A DNA stretch of 64,000 bases, taken from the NCBI GenBank assembly GCA_944472155.2, contig OX235277.1, positions 28,840,804-28,904,803 on the forward strand, read 5' to 3'. Position 1 is the first letter of the stretch. Every line of letters begins with the position of its first letter. Positions 1 through 11,150 of this stretch are shown piece after piece. The position numbers were made by a program, and so were the translations under genes. A model generated the notes under the pieces. That model did not search any database. It saw only the letters and a program-made list of their open reading frames with translations, and was not told where the DNA came from. This stretch comes from Trichobilharzia szidati (taxonomy: Eukaryota > Platyhelminthes > Trematoda > Strigeidida > Schistosomatidae).

Positions 1-330
1 TAGGGCTTTGACTGCCACTGGTGACATAATGATAGCCACTCACTGCCTCAGTGTGTTCGTGGTTGTCGTCTGGGTGACCGGAGTAGATTGCCGACTGTCC
101 AGTTGAAAATTTTAACAATCCACTTCCATTCCATCTGCTTTCGCAGATACCCAGCGCTCCTAAGCCATATCTTCGCATTTCGTTGGCTACTTGGGCAGCC
201 GTCCAAGCTTCGTACATTGTACGAACATTCCACATCCCCATTCTTATCCTTGCTTTCGTCGAAAGAAGACATATCGGCTGGCTGACTGGCTTCCCGAAGG
301 CTTTCACCATCTCGCTGTTTCACTTCGCCT
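1..330 (-). pseudogene. RTE-clade (SR2-like) LINE, N-terminal endonuclease fragment
   Basis: Read on the minus strand from about 285 down to 1, an open frame begins with the block GMWNVRTMYE, then ANEMRRYGLGALGICESRW and YSGHPDDNHEHTE. This is the start of the apurinic-like endonuclease domain of RTE retrotransposons (established pattern: WNVRT..., ISETRW, YSGH). The endonuclease nicks target DNA before target-primed reverse transcription. The frame runs off the left edge, so the rest of the element lies outside the window. I saw no stop in the visible part. The 5' boundary near 330 is approximate. Confidence in family is good; exact element name is inference. Confidence 0.75.
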
Positions 331-1430
331 CTCCGATTCCAGCGAGAAATAGGTTTGTTTTTTATATTTTTTTTGTATTCTTGATATGATTCTTATGCTT
401 TGAAGTTTCTGTAGCAGTATGATTGATTTTCTGGGGTAGAGTCGCTAGCCTCACGCCCAACTCTCCTTCTTTTCCCGGGCTCGGGACTGGCTTATTTATT
501 TCGACTAATTTATATCTAGTGATCAAATAAATTGTATATTAATTCATCACTAAATAAAAGGTCAACTAATATCATGCTCTGTATGTATCATATAAGTGTT
601 GACTTAATTCTCACTCTTATTGATTCTCATCTGTCTAATCTCATCACTCTGACCTAATTAACTTAACATGGTAGTTTAGAATAGAATTCACTATTAGACA
701 GTATTAATCAATATTGACATGACCTATATTTCATACATTGTTATTGTTTTGTTGATCACCTCTTGTTCCCTATCACACAATTTATTAATGAATAAATTTC
801 AATGTAGTTTTCATTATGAACTGACACATCTGTTAAAGAATAATTGGCAGAACCAAATAGCATTGGAGAACCGTTTCATCATCAGCAACGTCACCAGAGT
901 TTGAACGCAGAATATTCAGGCTAGGTGGATTCGCTTCGAATTCTGATAGTCTACGGTTTGATCCCTCACGAGGTAAATACTGTTAACGAGTTCAAAAACA
1001 GCTGTCCAGTGCTTTAGCTGCTTAATTTCCAACAATTCTTTCACTTATGTTTCAATTCCTTGATAAAATCTACATTGAAATTATTCATAAGTTCTAAAAA
1101 CCAACAGCAGTTTACATTAGAACTCCCTGACATCCACACACAATGAAATCCAAATTGTCATATTTTTCAAGTGATAGTTTCTGCGTCAGTTCGATAGCAA
1201 AATTTAGCAGGAGTTCTAATGAACAGTCATGAACTGTTGGATCCAGTGCGTGGGATGTGAAGCACATACTTATCGATACGATTGGTCTCTGTATTGGCAA
1301 AAGTCAGAGTTTATGAGATTGGATTTCGTACTGAGGACTGAATGGTCAATGTATTAATTTCGTAGTTTGAAAGACCACGATGTATTTAATTTTTTTTAAT
1401 TTAATTTTTTAAATTTTTGATTACAGCTTA
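331..1430. other. No gene seen; AT-rich stretch
   Basis: No convincing coding frame. Around 940-1015 there is a weak match to SINE B (a Pol III B-box-like stretch and the motif AACAGCTGTCCAGTGCT), too decayed to bound. The rest shows nothing I recognise. Confidence 0.4.
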
Positions 1431-1479
1431 ATTCCGCACCGTATTTTTGGTACAAGTATGGAATTTGCAGTATGTGATA

Positions 1480-1596
1480 TCGGTAGCCCAAATTTTGCAG
1501 GCTGACCATTAATATCGGGTGTGCATCGGCAGGGGATCGAACCTCAGACCATATGCATGGTCGGCGAGAGTCCTAACCACTGTGCCACCGACGCAC
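1480..1596 (-). mobile_element. tRNA-derived SINE, family C (long-leader subfamily), 5' part
   Basis: On the minus strand the unit starts GCGTCGGTGGCACAGTGGTT (A-box region) and has a B box GGTTCGATCCC. It matches 58866-58966 including the extension that follows the B box (CCGATATTAATGG, then TTGGGCTACCGAT). This extension differs from the copies at 19261, 21706 and 63728, so it is a separate subfamily. No RTE-like tail is seen here. Confidence 0.75.
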
Positions 1597-1599
1597 ATA

Positions 1600-2360
1600 T
1601 GAAATCATACGTGTGCACACTGTTACTGTGTCCCACCCTTGCTTCTCCCTGATTGTCTAATTGACATATGTCGGTTCATGGCGAAATTTACATTGAGATG
1701 AATGAAAATGCCTAAAATAAAATCCAGAATCCGAATATCAGTAATTTATATTGCAATTAATATGATTTTTAAATAAACGAAGTGATCAGTGTAAAATAAG
1801 TACAGTTTGGGAATTCCACCAAACCTTAGACTCTTCTTTGATTTTATCTTAACCCTCTGTGTAGAACAGGATACACACAGTAAATTAACTATTTCAGTCA
1901 ATATGGTGGATAGGAGATTCAACTGCATACGCCATCTGTTCTCTTCATCCAATTTCATTGTTGCTATATATCTGTTGTTACTAGGTGAGTACCTGATCAC
2001 ATCAGTCGATAATTTTTTTCACAAACTACTTACTGTTTTGGATGTTAGCGTATAAATATTGCCGGACTGATAGAATTAAGTCAGTGCCAACAGCGAGGTC
2101 TACTAGACACTTGCCGTCGGCTACTGTCTAATAATGATCAATTAATGTATCCAATATACTCCTCCAAAATGAAGGGCAGTCGTGAGCCTAATCTTAAATA
2201 GAGGTGTGAGAGGCGCAAAAGCTTTCAATATCCGAGAAGACAGGATATTATTTTTGTAATGGGCTGGAAAAATACGTCATCTGGCAAGTGCCAAAACGAA
2301 CGGGCGTAAAGCAAGGAGACTCTTGTCAGTTGCCTCTAATCAATCATATCAACAACAAAA
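1600..2360. other. No gene seen
   Basis: AT-rich sequence without a supported gene. A short block at 2060-2150 (GACTGATAGAATTAAGTCAG and what follows) resembles 6090-6160 and is probably a remnant of an unnamed repeat. Confidence 0.35.
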
Positions 2361-2981
<621 letters not shown>

Positions 2982-3489
2982 CTCTCGCAATTGGTAATAG
3001 TCTTACTTTATTTTTGGCATAATCAAATTGATACTAGTGATATACAATTGAATTGGTTGCATTGGATTCTTGACGCGCTTCACTGTTTTATTAGATATAG
3101 TGAAGTAGGTTGTCTAGGCAACTTATTGTCATATATATATATATATATATACTTCTATTTATCTGATTGATATTTTTGACATTGATGGTTGCCTACTGAT
3201 TGTGAAATAGACAGATAGATGGCTTAATCTTTTGATTGATTATATGACAGATGGATAGATAGACTGACACGATTAATTGTGTAAAAAGTTTAAAGCTAAT
3301 ATGCATAAATGAAGAAAAAAGACAATTAAATCACAGTCAATATGATATTGTGTTTTTTATGCTCCTCTGTATAAGTTATCTGACAACAGTGTTGCAAAGT
3401 AACACATCAGTGTTAGAGTAATTCACTGACAGTTTAGTATATATATACATATATATATATATATATGAAGTTGGATGACGAAATAACTT
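2982..3489. repeat. Unique-looking spacer with short (AT)n runs
   Basis: Holds (AT)n runs at 3131-3150 and near 3440-3468. Otherwise nothing recognisable. Confidence 0.4.
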
Positions 3490-3740
3490 CAATTATAAGA
3501 GAACTATTGAAAAGCAATGACTGTTTGATAGTTGTTTCGTCCTAAGTTGGGAGTCTTCAACAGTACACGCGTATGACTCCATCACCTGGGATCGTAGCTA
3601 GGACTTTCAGGTAATAAGGTAATAACTCACTGACTATCCAGCCAGTGGGACAAAATTTTAGTCCTTACGTTTGACTTCGTGGTCCATATTGCTCATGAAT
3701 TCCCACTAGAACCTTAGGTGACTTCTTCTTGTAGTTTAGT
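3490..3740 (-). mobile_element. SINE family B, decayed copy
   Basis: Minus-strand copy of the repeat seen better at 4170-4535. It keeps the hammerhead-like block (plus-strand TTGTTTCGTCCTAAGTTGGG, AGTCTTCAACAGTAC) and the CATGAATTCCCACTAGAACC head region, but is heavily mutated. Confidence 0.6.
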
Positions 3741-4169
3741 GTACACATTTGAAATGTACTTGCAGAGATAGTTATATAGATAGAAAGACTTAGAATATGC
3801 ATCATCGCTTTCTTCAGTTTTGTCGAAAATAGCTAGGAAAACGAGTAATACAGTCTACAAAAGACTTTATTTATCCTGATACGTCTATTGGAGACATTGC
3901 AGGCAGATTTATAGAAATTTCAGCTTTTAATGATTTTATGCAAATAACCGCTTCTAGTTTCCAAGCGTGTATGCCTTAGACTCGCTATAAGCGTTTAGTT
4001 GAAGCTGTCGTAATCAAACGTTTTCAAGCCAATTTATCAGTTCAGAGCAAGTTTATCCAGCCCGTTTTTTTGTTCCTATGTTCTTTCTTCACCTATATAA
4101 CTCAGATACAACTGGAATGATTTTCTGTAAATATTACCTTCATTTTTCACTAAAATTCTTATTCTTATT

Positions 4170-4535
4170 CAAGTATTGGTTTGTAGGGATTCGATTGATT
4201 GGTTACAGGATTTCATCATAAGCTGACATTGGTTAGAGAACCATTGGAAAACCTGCAGGGAGTACTGGACAGCTGTTTCGTCAGTCTAGTTTGGGACTCT
4301 TCATCAGTACGCACCCACCACGGGGTTTCGAACCCAGGACTTCCCAATTACAAGGCGAGCCAGGTCGTAGACCATTAAGCCACTAGGAACCGATCCAATG
4401 ACCCATGAATTCTAACTTCTGCCAGTTCACGATATAGCGCAACCGCTAGCCATTGTCTTCGGTGAGTATTTGTCCTCACATCCAACCTACTGGTCACGAC
4501 TTCCGACTAGAACCCCAGTTAACTACCTAGAGACA
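4170..4535 (-). mobile_element. SINE family B with hammerhead-like core
   Basis: Nearly full-length minus-strand copy. Reading it on the minus strand gives a leader, a tRNA-like head with Pol III A box (AGTGGCTTAATGG) and B box (GGGTTCGAAACCCC), then the hammerhead-like segment, then a tail ending CCAATACTTG. The hammerhead-like segment (4261-4311) has stem I GTACTG/CAGTAC, core ATGAAGA where CTGANGA is canonical, stem II GTCC, the GAAA block and palindromic stem III CAGCTG followed by the expected cleavage dinucleotide TC. Schistosome Sm-alpha repeats are known to encode hammerheads; B is a distinct sequence family here. Confidence 0.8.
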
Positions 4536-4817
4536 GTCTTCTTCTTATTATTATATCATGTTATGTTATAATGGCGAATTTTAGTCTTGATTTCACAATA
4601 TTAAATCAATCCAAATATTCTGTTATCTAATCAGTATGAAACTATGGTTATTCTTCTATTTCAATTCACATACATTATAACATTCTAAAAAGTTACTTAT
4701 TTTTACTGTAAAAAAACATCTTATTTCCCATTTGATTGTATCTGATTGATAACACTCATATTATTATTTCTGAATGTACATTATCTTAAATTGATTTTAT
4801 TTAAATGTTTAAGCAAT

Positions 4818-5758
4818 TTTACTCATAACAGAGAAAATTTGTAGCTCAGGTGGGTGATTTGCAATAAGTAGTGTCCTCTGAAATGGTTGGTTTAGTTGTG
4901 GAGCTTTCGTCGTCCTTCTGGACAACATCTTCAGCGCCATTTCTAGAATAAAATGAATTGACTTAAATTTTCCATGAGTGATAGAAATTCGTCTCCCGGT
5001 AACCATCTTTACACCTATATTAGTCATTTTTTATTGACTTGGATTTTAAACTTTCTCGTCACATGATTTACTTTTTATTAGTTGGTATATTTGGTCTATA
5101 TTAACATGTTTGTTAATCGCATATTCGTTTGAGTGCTAGGCTTCTAGAAGTTCCCTGGAACTTTTGGTGTTTCCTTTATTCAAAATTTATACATTATCCC
5201 AATCATCAAATTGGTGTCCATATTTTCAATCCACATGCATTGATACGAAAGAATATATATCATGTGTTTTTAGAGCTAATTCGTGTTCCTGGATTCGGAT
5301 TCGAAGGGGACGCCCACTTTCACCAATGTAATGTTCGTGACAGTTCATACATGCAATTTATTTTGTAAATGGTATTAATTTTATCTCCTTTTTCTGTTGG
5401 ATCTTTCGGTTTGTACAATATCGAATTAAGTGATTTGACTGGCTTGTGTGCTATATCTATTTCAAACGGTTTCAGTATTCTAGCTGTTATTTCAGAGATA
5501 TTTCTCATATATGGTAGGATGAATTTTCTTGTGTTCTTTGATGATGGTTCCTTGTTGGTGTTGTGATTCGATTTTAAACACTTTTTGATGAAATTGTCAG
5601 GATATCCATTCTTTTTGAAGACGATTAATAGTCATTTTTCCTCCATTCTCTTCAACATCGGAGTAGTGCTGCAGTGTGTTTTAATTCTGTTAAACAATTT
5701 CTGCACAACTTCTTTTGTGGGTAATTGGGTTATTACTATTGTAGTTGAGTATTTGGTA
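4818..5758 (-). mobile_element. Penelope-like element (PLE-1) 3' half, left arm of inverted repeat
   Basis: Minus-strand PLE segment. In order on the minus strand it has an RT-C-terminal connector region (frame around 5320-5508: ISEITARILKPF, PTEK, INTIYKINCMYEL), a GIY-YIG endonuclease remnant broken by frameshifts (blocks RIRIQEHE, AFLEAWHSNEYAINKHVN-like), a 3' UTR and a hammerhead motif (4895-4941). It pairs with 6186-7072 in inverted orientation. PLEs insert by their own RT plus GIY-YIG nuclease (established). Coding capacity is lost: no uninterrupted endonuclease remains. Confidence 0.8.
4895..4941 (-). ncRNA. Hammerhead ribozyme motif in PLE-1 3' end
   Basis: On the minus strand: core CTGAAGA (fits CUGANGA), stem II GTTGTCC/GGACGAC closed by an AGAA loop, then GAAA, a 4-base palindromic stem III AGCT and C17 before the predicted cut. 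PLE ends are known to carry such minimal type I hammerheads. Stem I is weak in this copy. Likely a dimeric or structure-assisted ribozyme; activity not shown. Confidence 0.65.
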
Positions 5759-6185
5759 TGTGTGCGTTGATTTTCGATGTACTTGTGTTTCTAAATTTCT
5801 TATGTTAGTTCTCTTGATTAAGTGGATATCTAAGAATTGAGTTTTGTTCTCTAATTCTTCTCTTGTGTATTTAATGCCCTAAAATATGTTGTTTAATAAC
5901 GTTTGAGTATATTCCAAATCTTTTCTTTTAATTGTTACAAATGTCTTAGATGTCTTGCTGATGAGTGCCAACTAGCACGAAACCTAGGTCCAAGGCTTCC
6001 TGTCGATTGCCTCCAACTATCTAATATCATCAAATCAATGTGCACCGTGATGGCGAACTACCTAGAATGGTGGCCATATTACAAACCTGACTGATAGAAT
6101 TCAGTCTGCACCAAACAAAGGACTAGACACATCACACTGGTTACTAGTGTCCAATCAAAGTACCTATCAATCGTCTTCAAAAGAA
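5759..6185. other. Spacer between the two PLE-1 arms
   Basis: About 430 bases separating the arms. Carries a short repeat remnant at 6085-6160 also seen near 2065. No gene. Confidence 0.5.
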
Positions 6186-7072
6186 TGACATACTCACTAC
6201 AAAGTAATAACCAATTACCATAAAGAGTGTGCAGAATTGTTAACAGAACTAAAACACACTGCAGCATGCTCCGGTGTTGAAGAGAATGGAAGAAAAATAC
6301 CTATTAATCGTCTTCAAAAAGAATGGATATCCTGACAATTTCATCAAAAAGTGTTTAAAATCGAATCACAACACCAACAAGGAACCATCATCAAAGAACA
6401 CAAGAAAATTCATCCTACCATACATGAGAAATATCTCTGAAATAACAGCTAGAATACTGAAACCGTTTGATATAGATATAGCACACAAGCCAGTCAAATC
6501 ACTTAATTCGATATTGTGCAAACCGAAAGATCCAACAGAAAAGGAAGATAAAATTAATACCATTTACAAAATAAATTGCATGTATGAACTGAAATAAACA
6601 TTACATCGGTGGTCAAAGTGGGAGTCCCCTTCGAATCCGAATCCAGGAACACGAATTAGCTATAAAAACACATGATATGTATATTCTTTCGTATCAATGT
6701 ATGTGGATTGAAAATATGGACACCAATTTGATGATTGGGATAATGTATAAATTTTGAATAAAGGGAACATCAAAAGTGCTAGAGAATTCCTAGAAGCCTG
6801 GCACTCAAACGAATATGCGATTAACAAACATGTTAATATAGACCAAATATACCAACTAATAAAAAGTGAATCATGTGATGAGGAAGTTTAAAATCCAAGT
6901 CAATAAAAAATGGTCAATGTAGGTGTAAAGATGGTTACCGGGAGACAAAATTCTATCACTCATGGAAAAATTCAGTCAATTCACTTTATGCTAGAAATGG
7001 AGCTGAAGATGTTGTCCAGAAGGGCGACGAAAGCTCCACAACTAAACCAACCAGCTCAAAGGACACTACTTT
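6186..7072 (+). mobile_element. PLE-1 3' half, right arm of inverted repeat
   Basis: Plus-strand counterpart of 4818-5758. An open frame at 6274-6597 (107 residues) contains FKKNGYPDNFIKKCL, the typical PLE region between RT and endonuclease, then ISEITARILKPF and DKINTIYKINCMYEL. It is nearly identical to the left arm over the shared 60 residues (three differences noted). After 6597 the GIY-YIG part is frameshifted. Ends in the hammerhead-bearing 3' UTR. Non-functional as a protein. Confidence 0.8.
6996..7042 (+). ncRNA. Hammerhead ribozyme motif in PLE-1 3' end (right arm)
   Basis: Core CTGAAGA, stem II GTTGTCC/GGGCGAC with AGAA loop (one U-A pair changed to U-G or similar wobble), GAAA, stem III AGCT, C17. 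Same motif as 4895-4941 and 35327-35375. Confidence 0.65.
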
Positions 7073-7084
7073 CCGTTTATCACA

Positions 7085-7315
7085 AATAATACTAGCCAAT
7101 GTCTGGAAAAGTGGACGACTGTTTCGTCCTAGTCTCGGACTCTTCATCAGTACTCATCCACTGGGGTCTGAAACCAGGACCTTCCGGTTACTAGGCAAGC
7201 TCGTAGGCCATTAGGCCACTGGGACGCAATCCACGGTCAATGAATTCCTACTTCTGCCATTTTTGATATATATATATATTTCACCAGAACCCCTGGTACT
7301 TCCTGTATAGTGTCA
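7085..7315 (-). mobile_element. SINE family B, minus copy
   Basis: Carries the hammerhead-like block (plus strand TTTCGTCCTAGTCTCGGACT) and tRNA-like head (CCAGTGGCCTAATGGCC read on minus), interrupted near 7270 by a short AT run. The tail directly abuts the end of the PLE-1 right arm. Confidence 0.65.
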
Positions 7316-7354
7316 GTCGCTCATGAGCGGCAGATTAATTGTCATGTGATGGTT

Positions 7355-7510
7355 TGCAGGGAATGTCCTGGCTTTGAACACCGGTGGGTGCGTACTGGTG
7401 AAGAGACCCAAGGGACTAGTGCGAAACCGCTGTACAGTACTTCTGCGTTTTCCACTGGTTCTCTACCTGATGTCAGCTTGTGATCAATTCTGTAATCAAT
7501 CAGATCCCTA
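7355..7510 (+). mobile_element. SINE family B, plus copy, 5'-truncated
   Basis: Starts in the B-box region, then GGTGGGTGCGTACTGGTGAA, a degenerate stem II, GCGAAACCGCTGTACAGTAC and the tail TGATGTCAGCTTGTGATCAA. Stem I GTACTG/CAGTAC is intact, the core begins GTGAAGA. Confidence 0.65.
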
Positions 7511-8249
7511 GAAACCAAAAGTTGACTGATAGATTCTCACTAATTATACTTGATCTTATGATGTTAAAACTGATGACTCTGGGGATCGGTTTAGAACAAT
7601 ATGGGAATCCGGTATATTGAATAGAAATATGTTGAAACATTGGAATCTTTGTATTCTAGTTACCTTTATTTTAATGCCTTTGAATAGTCTAGTAACACTC
7701 CATGTATATATTGTTATCACAAATACATTTATTTGCACAAAAGATGAATTAACTCAGTTAAGAATGTAAGTCAAAATGTTATTTATTTTTAACTGATAAA
7801 TAAGTGCATTTTGTATTATTGTATTTATAACTAACCAATAAGAATAGAAATTTCAAAACAACACCCACGCCACCCACTCCATCTGTCTAACGCTTACTAA
7901 ACCAATCATAAAAGCAACAATCTATTGCAGACAGTTAATTTTGCCTACAAAGCAAAAATTAATAGTTAAGCACGTACACACATGACGTTTTTTTCTCTGG
8001 AAAAAATATTTTTCTCCTGGAATTTCTCTTCATAGTCTGATTTTGTTGAATTATTTTGTCCTGAAAATACTCATTAGTCTGCTTCGCTTCGTTTTCATTG
8101 ATTTCCAAAAATAATTTACTGTCATGTAATCAGCACTGTTGTTAATGTTAAAGAAAACAGACGATAGCAACTAGAGATCAGTGATTATTTTTAGTCACTA
8201 CTTATACTTATACATGAATGATTTCCAACTGCTTATATTAATCAATCAG

Positions 8250-8294
<45 letters not shown>

Positions 8295-8471
8295 TCATGC
8301 AGTTGTGCTTGCTCCCTTCATTGTCATTTATCGTATAAACCAGATCATATATTGTAGCGATATGAGTATTTTTTTTATATTCAAAGAAAACTTTGATGAT
8401 TTCTACTCCCTGAATTGATTAACTTGGAAAATTGAGAATTCAATTCTCAAAAGAATGGTTACTGAACAAAG
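7511..8471. other. No gene seen; contains (AT)n
   Basis: AT-rich spacer with an (AT)n run at 8254-8292. No supported coding or RNA gene. Confidence 0.45.
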
Positions 8472-8506
8472 AATACTCTTTTCGATAACTCCTTCATCAT
8501 CAGGCT
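8472..8506 (-). ncRNA. Hammerhead-like core at 3' end of PLE-3
   Basis: On the minus strand CTGATGA followed after about 13 bases by GAAA. It lies about 200 bases downstream of the end of the minus-strand PLE coding remnant, where PLE hammerheads are expected. Stems are weak, so this is tentative. Confidence 0.35.
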
Positions 8507-8699
8507 TCACAGTTATATATACACATAATAGTGAATGAATGAATTAGTGTTATGAACAACATTAATGCTGTTTAAATAACATCGAATCAATAATATCAAT
8601 AGATTACAGTTCAATAGCATCAACATAACAATGAACTGAATGTCAGAAAAATTAGGAAAGATAATAATACAAATTCATGAATTTATAGTCTCTACTGAA

Positions 8700-9960
8700 G
8701 GCCATCCAGGGAAGTAGTAGTGGCTGGACTTGCTTCTTTTGCACACAAAGCACTGGTTGCTTCATGCGAATCGCGATAGCCTCTGCTGTTTGGAGCATGC
8801 AGTGCCTCGGTGTTTTTGGCAATTTATTTGGTACCCGGTAGATGATGATAGAGAAGGATTCTTCAGTGATGGCTTTGTGGCCGGTTTGGACCAGGTGGTC
8901 TAGTACCGCACTGTTGATGGTTTTTACTACACCCTTGCTTAACCATACTGGGAGATGTTCTCGAGCAGGAAAAATAAAGTTCCTAGAGCAACGGCCTATA
9001 TAACTCGCTCCACAAGCGCAGTTGAATTGGTAGATACAATTGGAAGTGGCTAGCTAGTCTAGGTACTTCATCCTTCAGTCGAGGAATCATCATTGGTCGT
9101 GTAGAGAATAAGACGTGTAGTTCGCCAGCATTAAAAGTTCTTTGAACTGGTTTTATTAATTTCTTCGTAATCATTTCACTTGGTGTATATCGCCCTTGAA
9201 TTGCAGTCGTATATAAAGAGGCTTCTTGTTTACGGATAGTGAGTAGTCCTTTTCCGCTTTCTTTGTCATGTGTTTCTTGATAAATTTTTTGGGATAGCTA
9301 TTTTCAATTAAAGTGTCATATACAATGCTTAATTCATCTTCAATTACTTCTTCTGAACATATAGCTCTAACTCTGTAGCTGAGGGTCGTTACTAAATTTC
9401 TTTTGTACTTGAAAGGAACGAAGCTGTGAAAATGTGTATATTGTCCTGTCCATGTACTTTTTCTATGCAAATTTCTTTTTATGCTACCATCTGGTTTTCT
9501 TGTAAGGAGGACATCCAGGAAGGGATTCCTCTTCGCACGTGAATTTCATAGCAGAATGTACTTCATTGAATTCAGTTATTATTGTGTTCCTATCCGAATC
9601 ACTATCACAAAGAATGAAGGTGTCATCCATATACCGGCAATAAAATGAGAACTTTCTGATAAGGTTGTTCAAAGGTCCATTTTCATAGTTTACTTAGAAA
9701 GAAATCAGCCAAAATGAGACCCAATGGGGAGCCCATCGCCACCCCGTCCAGTTGTCTGTAGCCACAATTCTGGAAATTTCAATTTATTCAGCTTTCTGAG
9801 CTGGACCTGTCCGGGTACACTGTTGATGAGCTTCGCCCGTCAGACGTTTAAGAACATTACGATCTGACTCATAAGCACCACAAGTTGTTGTGAGTAGTGT
9901 GGAACTACTTCTATCAGTCAATCAGTAGTATATAACACCATCCACTGATATTTTACTTGA
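8700..9960 (-). mobile_element. Penelope-like element PLE-3, RT palm to GIY-YIG endonuclease, degenerate
   Basis: Read on minus from about 9830: RT block GVAMGSPLGLILADFF, then RT catalytic block YCRYMDDTFILCD (9484-9672; the YxDD aspartates are present), connector with NSYPKKFIKKH (9171-9470), a Cys/His-like region, then the endonuclease (about 9060-8700) with CACGASYIGRCSRN (GIY-YIG-type core), HLVQTGHKA, RVPNKLPKTPR and AEAIAIRMK. Reading frame shifts at about 9672, 9480, 9175 and 9050 split it into pieces, so it is a pseudogene. PLE RT is related to telomerase RT (established). The 5' end is not found. Confidence 0.85.
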
Positions 9961-11035
9961 ATAAATTTCAGATTGTGAGGCATTCGAACAAGGCGCCAAT
10001 TCATATTTGTTTAGAGGTTTGACTGCCATTCTATGTTCTGTTCGATGATGATGCGTTTCAAATCAACAAACATAGCATAACATTACTGATACGATCCAGC
10101 ATACAATATATAGTATATAGTATATCATCCTTTTTCACAAACCGTGTGATTTATCTTGTGATGCAGTTACTATGTGAATGTATCATTTCTCACGCATATT
10201 GTAATTTAGTGTGTAATCAATTGATCGTATTTTGTCTCACCTTGGTCTTTGTCGGATCACCAACCAATCGGAATAGATATTTCCAGCCAATAAGAACAGT
10301 CCATTCTCACGGTTGTGAGCCGACTTTATTATAGTAAAGAAAATGTGTAAATATCATGTGTTGTCTCTTAAACTATATAGTAAATCAATAATACAATATC
10401 TTACAGTCACAGGCCAGACTTTGTCTTTCAATATTTGCGTCGCTCAGTGAATCGGAAGGTACAACGGAGAAACAGTCATATTAGCGTAGCAGTCGAGTTC
10501 ATTACTGTTGTAGTAATTAACAGGTGCAGACATAACAAAGAAGCGACGGGTTTTATTCAGTTCAATTCAGTGATAACAATTACACACTACTGATTGTTAT
10601 AAACAGTTGAAAATTAATCAATTCACACTGTGTATTTGACAATCTCTCCTTTTTTGAATACTGGTGGTGTGCTTAAGAATTCGACTACCAAAAATCTCCA
10701 TCATTATATTCCATAAAATTCCTCTTGTTCACTTTGTTTTAATTGATTAGAATATTACCTCTAGTGGTATTTTATTTACTCTCGTGAATAGTATTCAAAA
10801 TGATTACTACCTGCTGATTCACAATCTTTTGCTAAACTTGAGTAGAAGTACAATCGTGGGTGGCAATATATTCGAATAAATGCCATAGCTGTTCGTGAGT
10901 TATGTCCTTCGGTGTCAAAATGTACTCGTGAACTTTTTAAGAGGGGCTTTCATCCAAATGTTGGATGTTTAAACTCTCGAAGGCTACCAAGAAGAAGTAG
11001 AAATATCAAAATGGATTGATTTGCACTTCAGGCAA
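9960..11035. other. No gene seen
   Basis: AT-rich stretch with no supported gene. I saw no element ends or motifs worth naming. Confidence 0.35.
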
Positions 11036-11150
11036 GATAGCATTGTGCCATGTAATCCACAACGGGAAACTCACGGAATTTGAAGTGAAGACAGGAGTAA
11101 GACAAGCTGGCTGGCTGCCTACGGTCTCTGTGTCACAGGATCTATTGTCG
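11036..11150 (+). pseudogene. RTE-clade RT fragment
   Basis: Short match to the RT block found at 15130-15210 and 59395-59475: encodes VIHNGKLTEFEVKTGVRQ-like residues followed by a GWLPTV-like run. An isolated, truncated scrap of about 110 bases. Confidence 0.6.
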
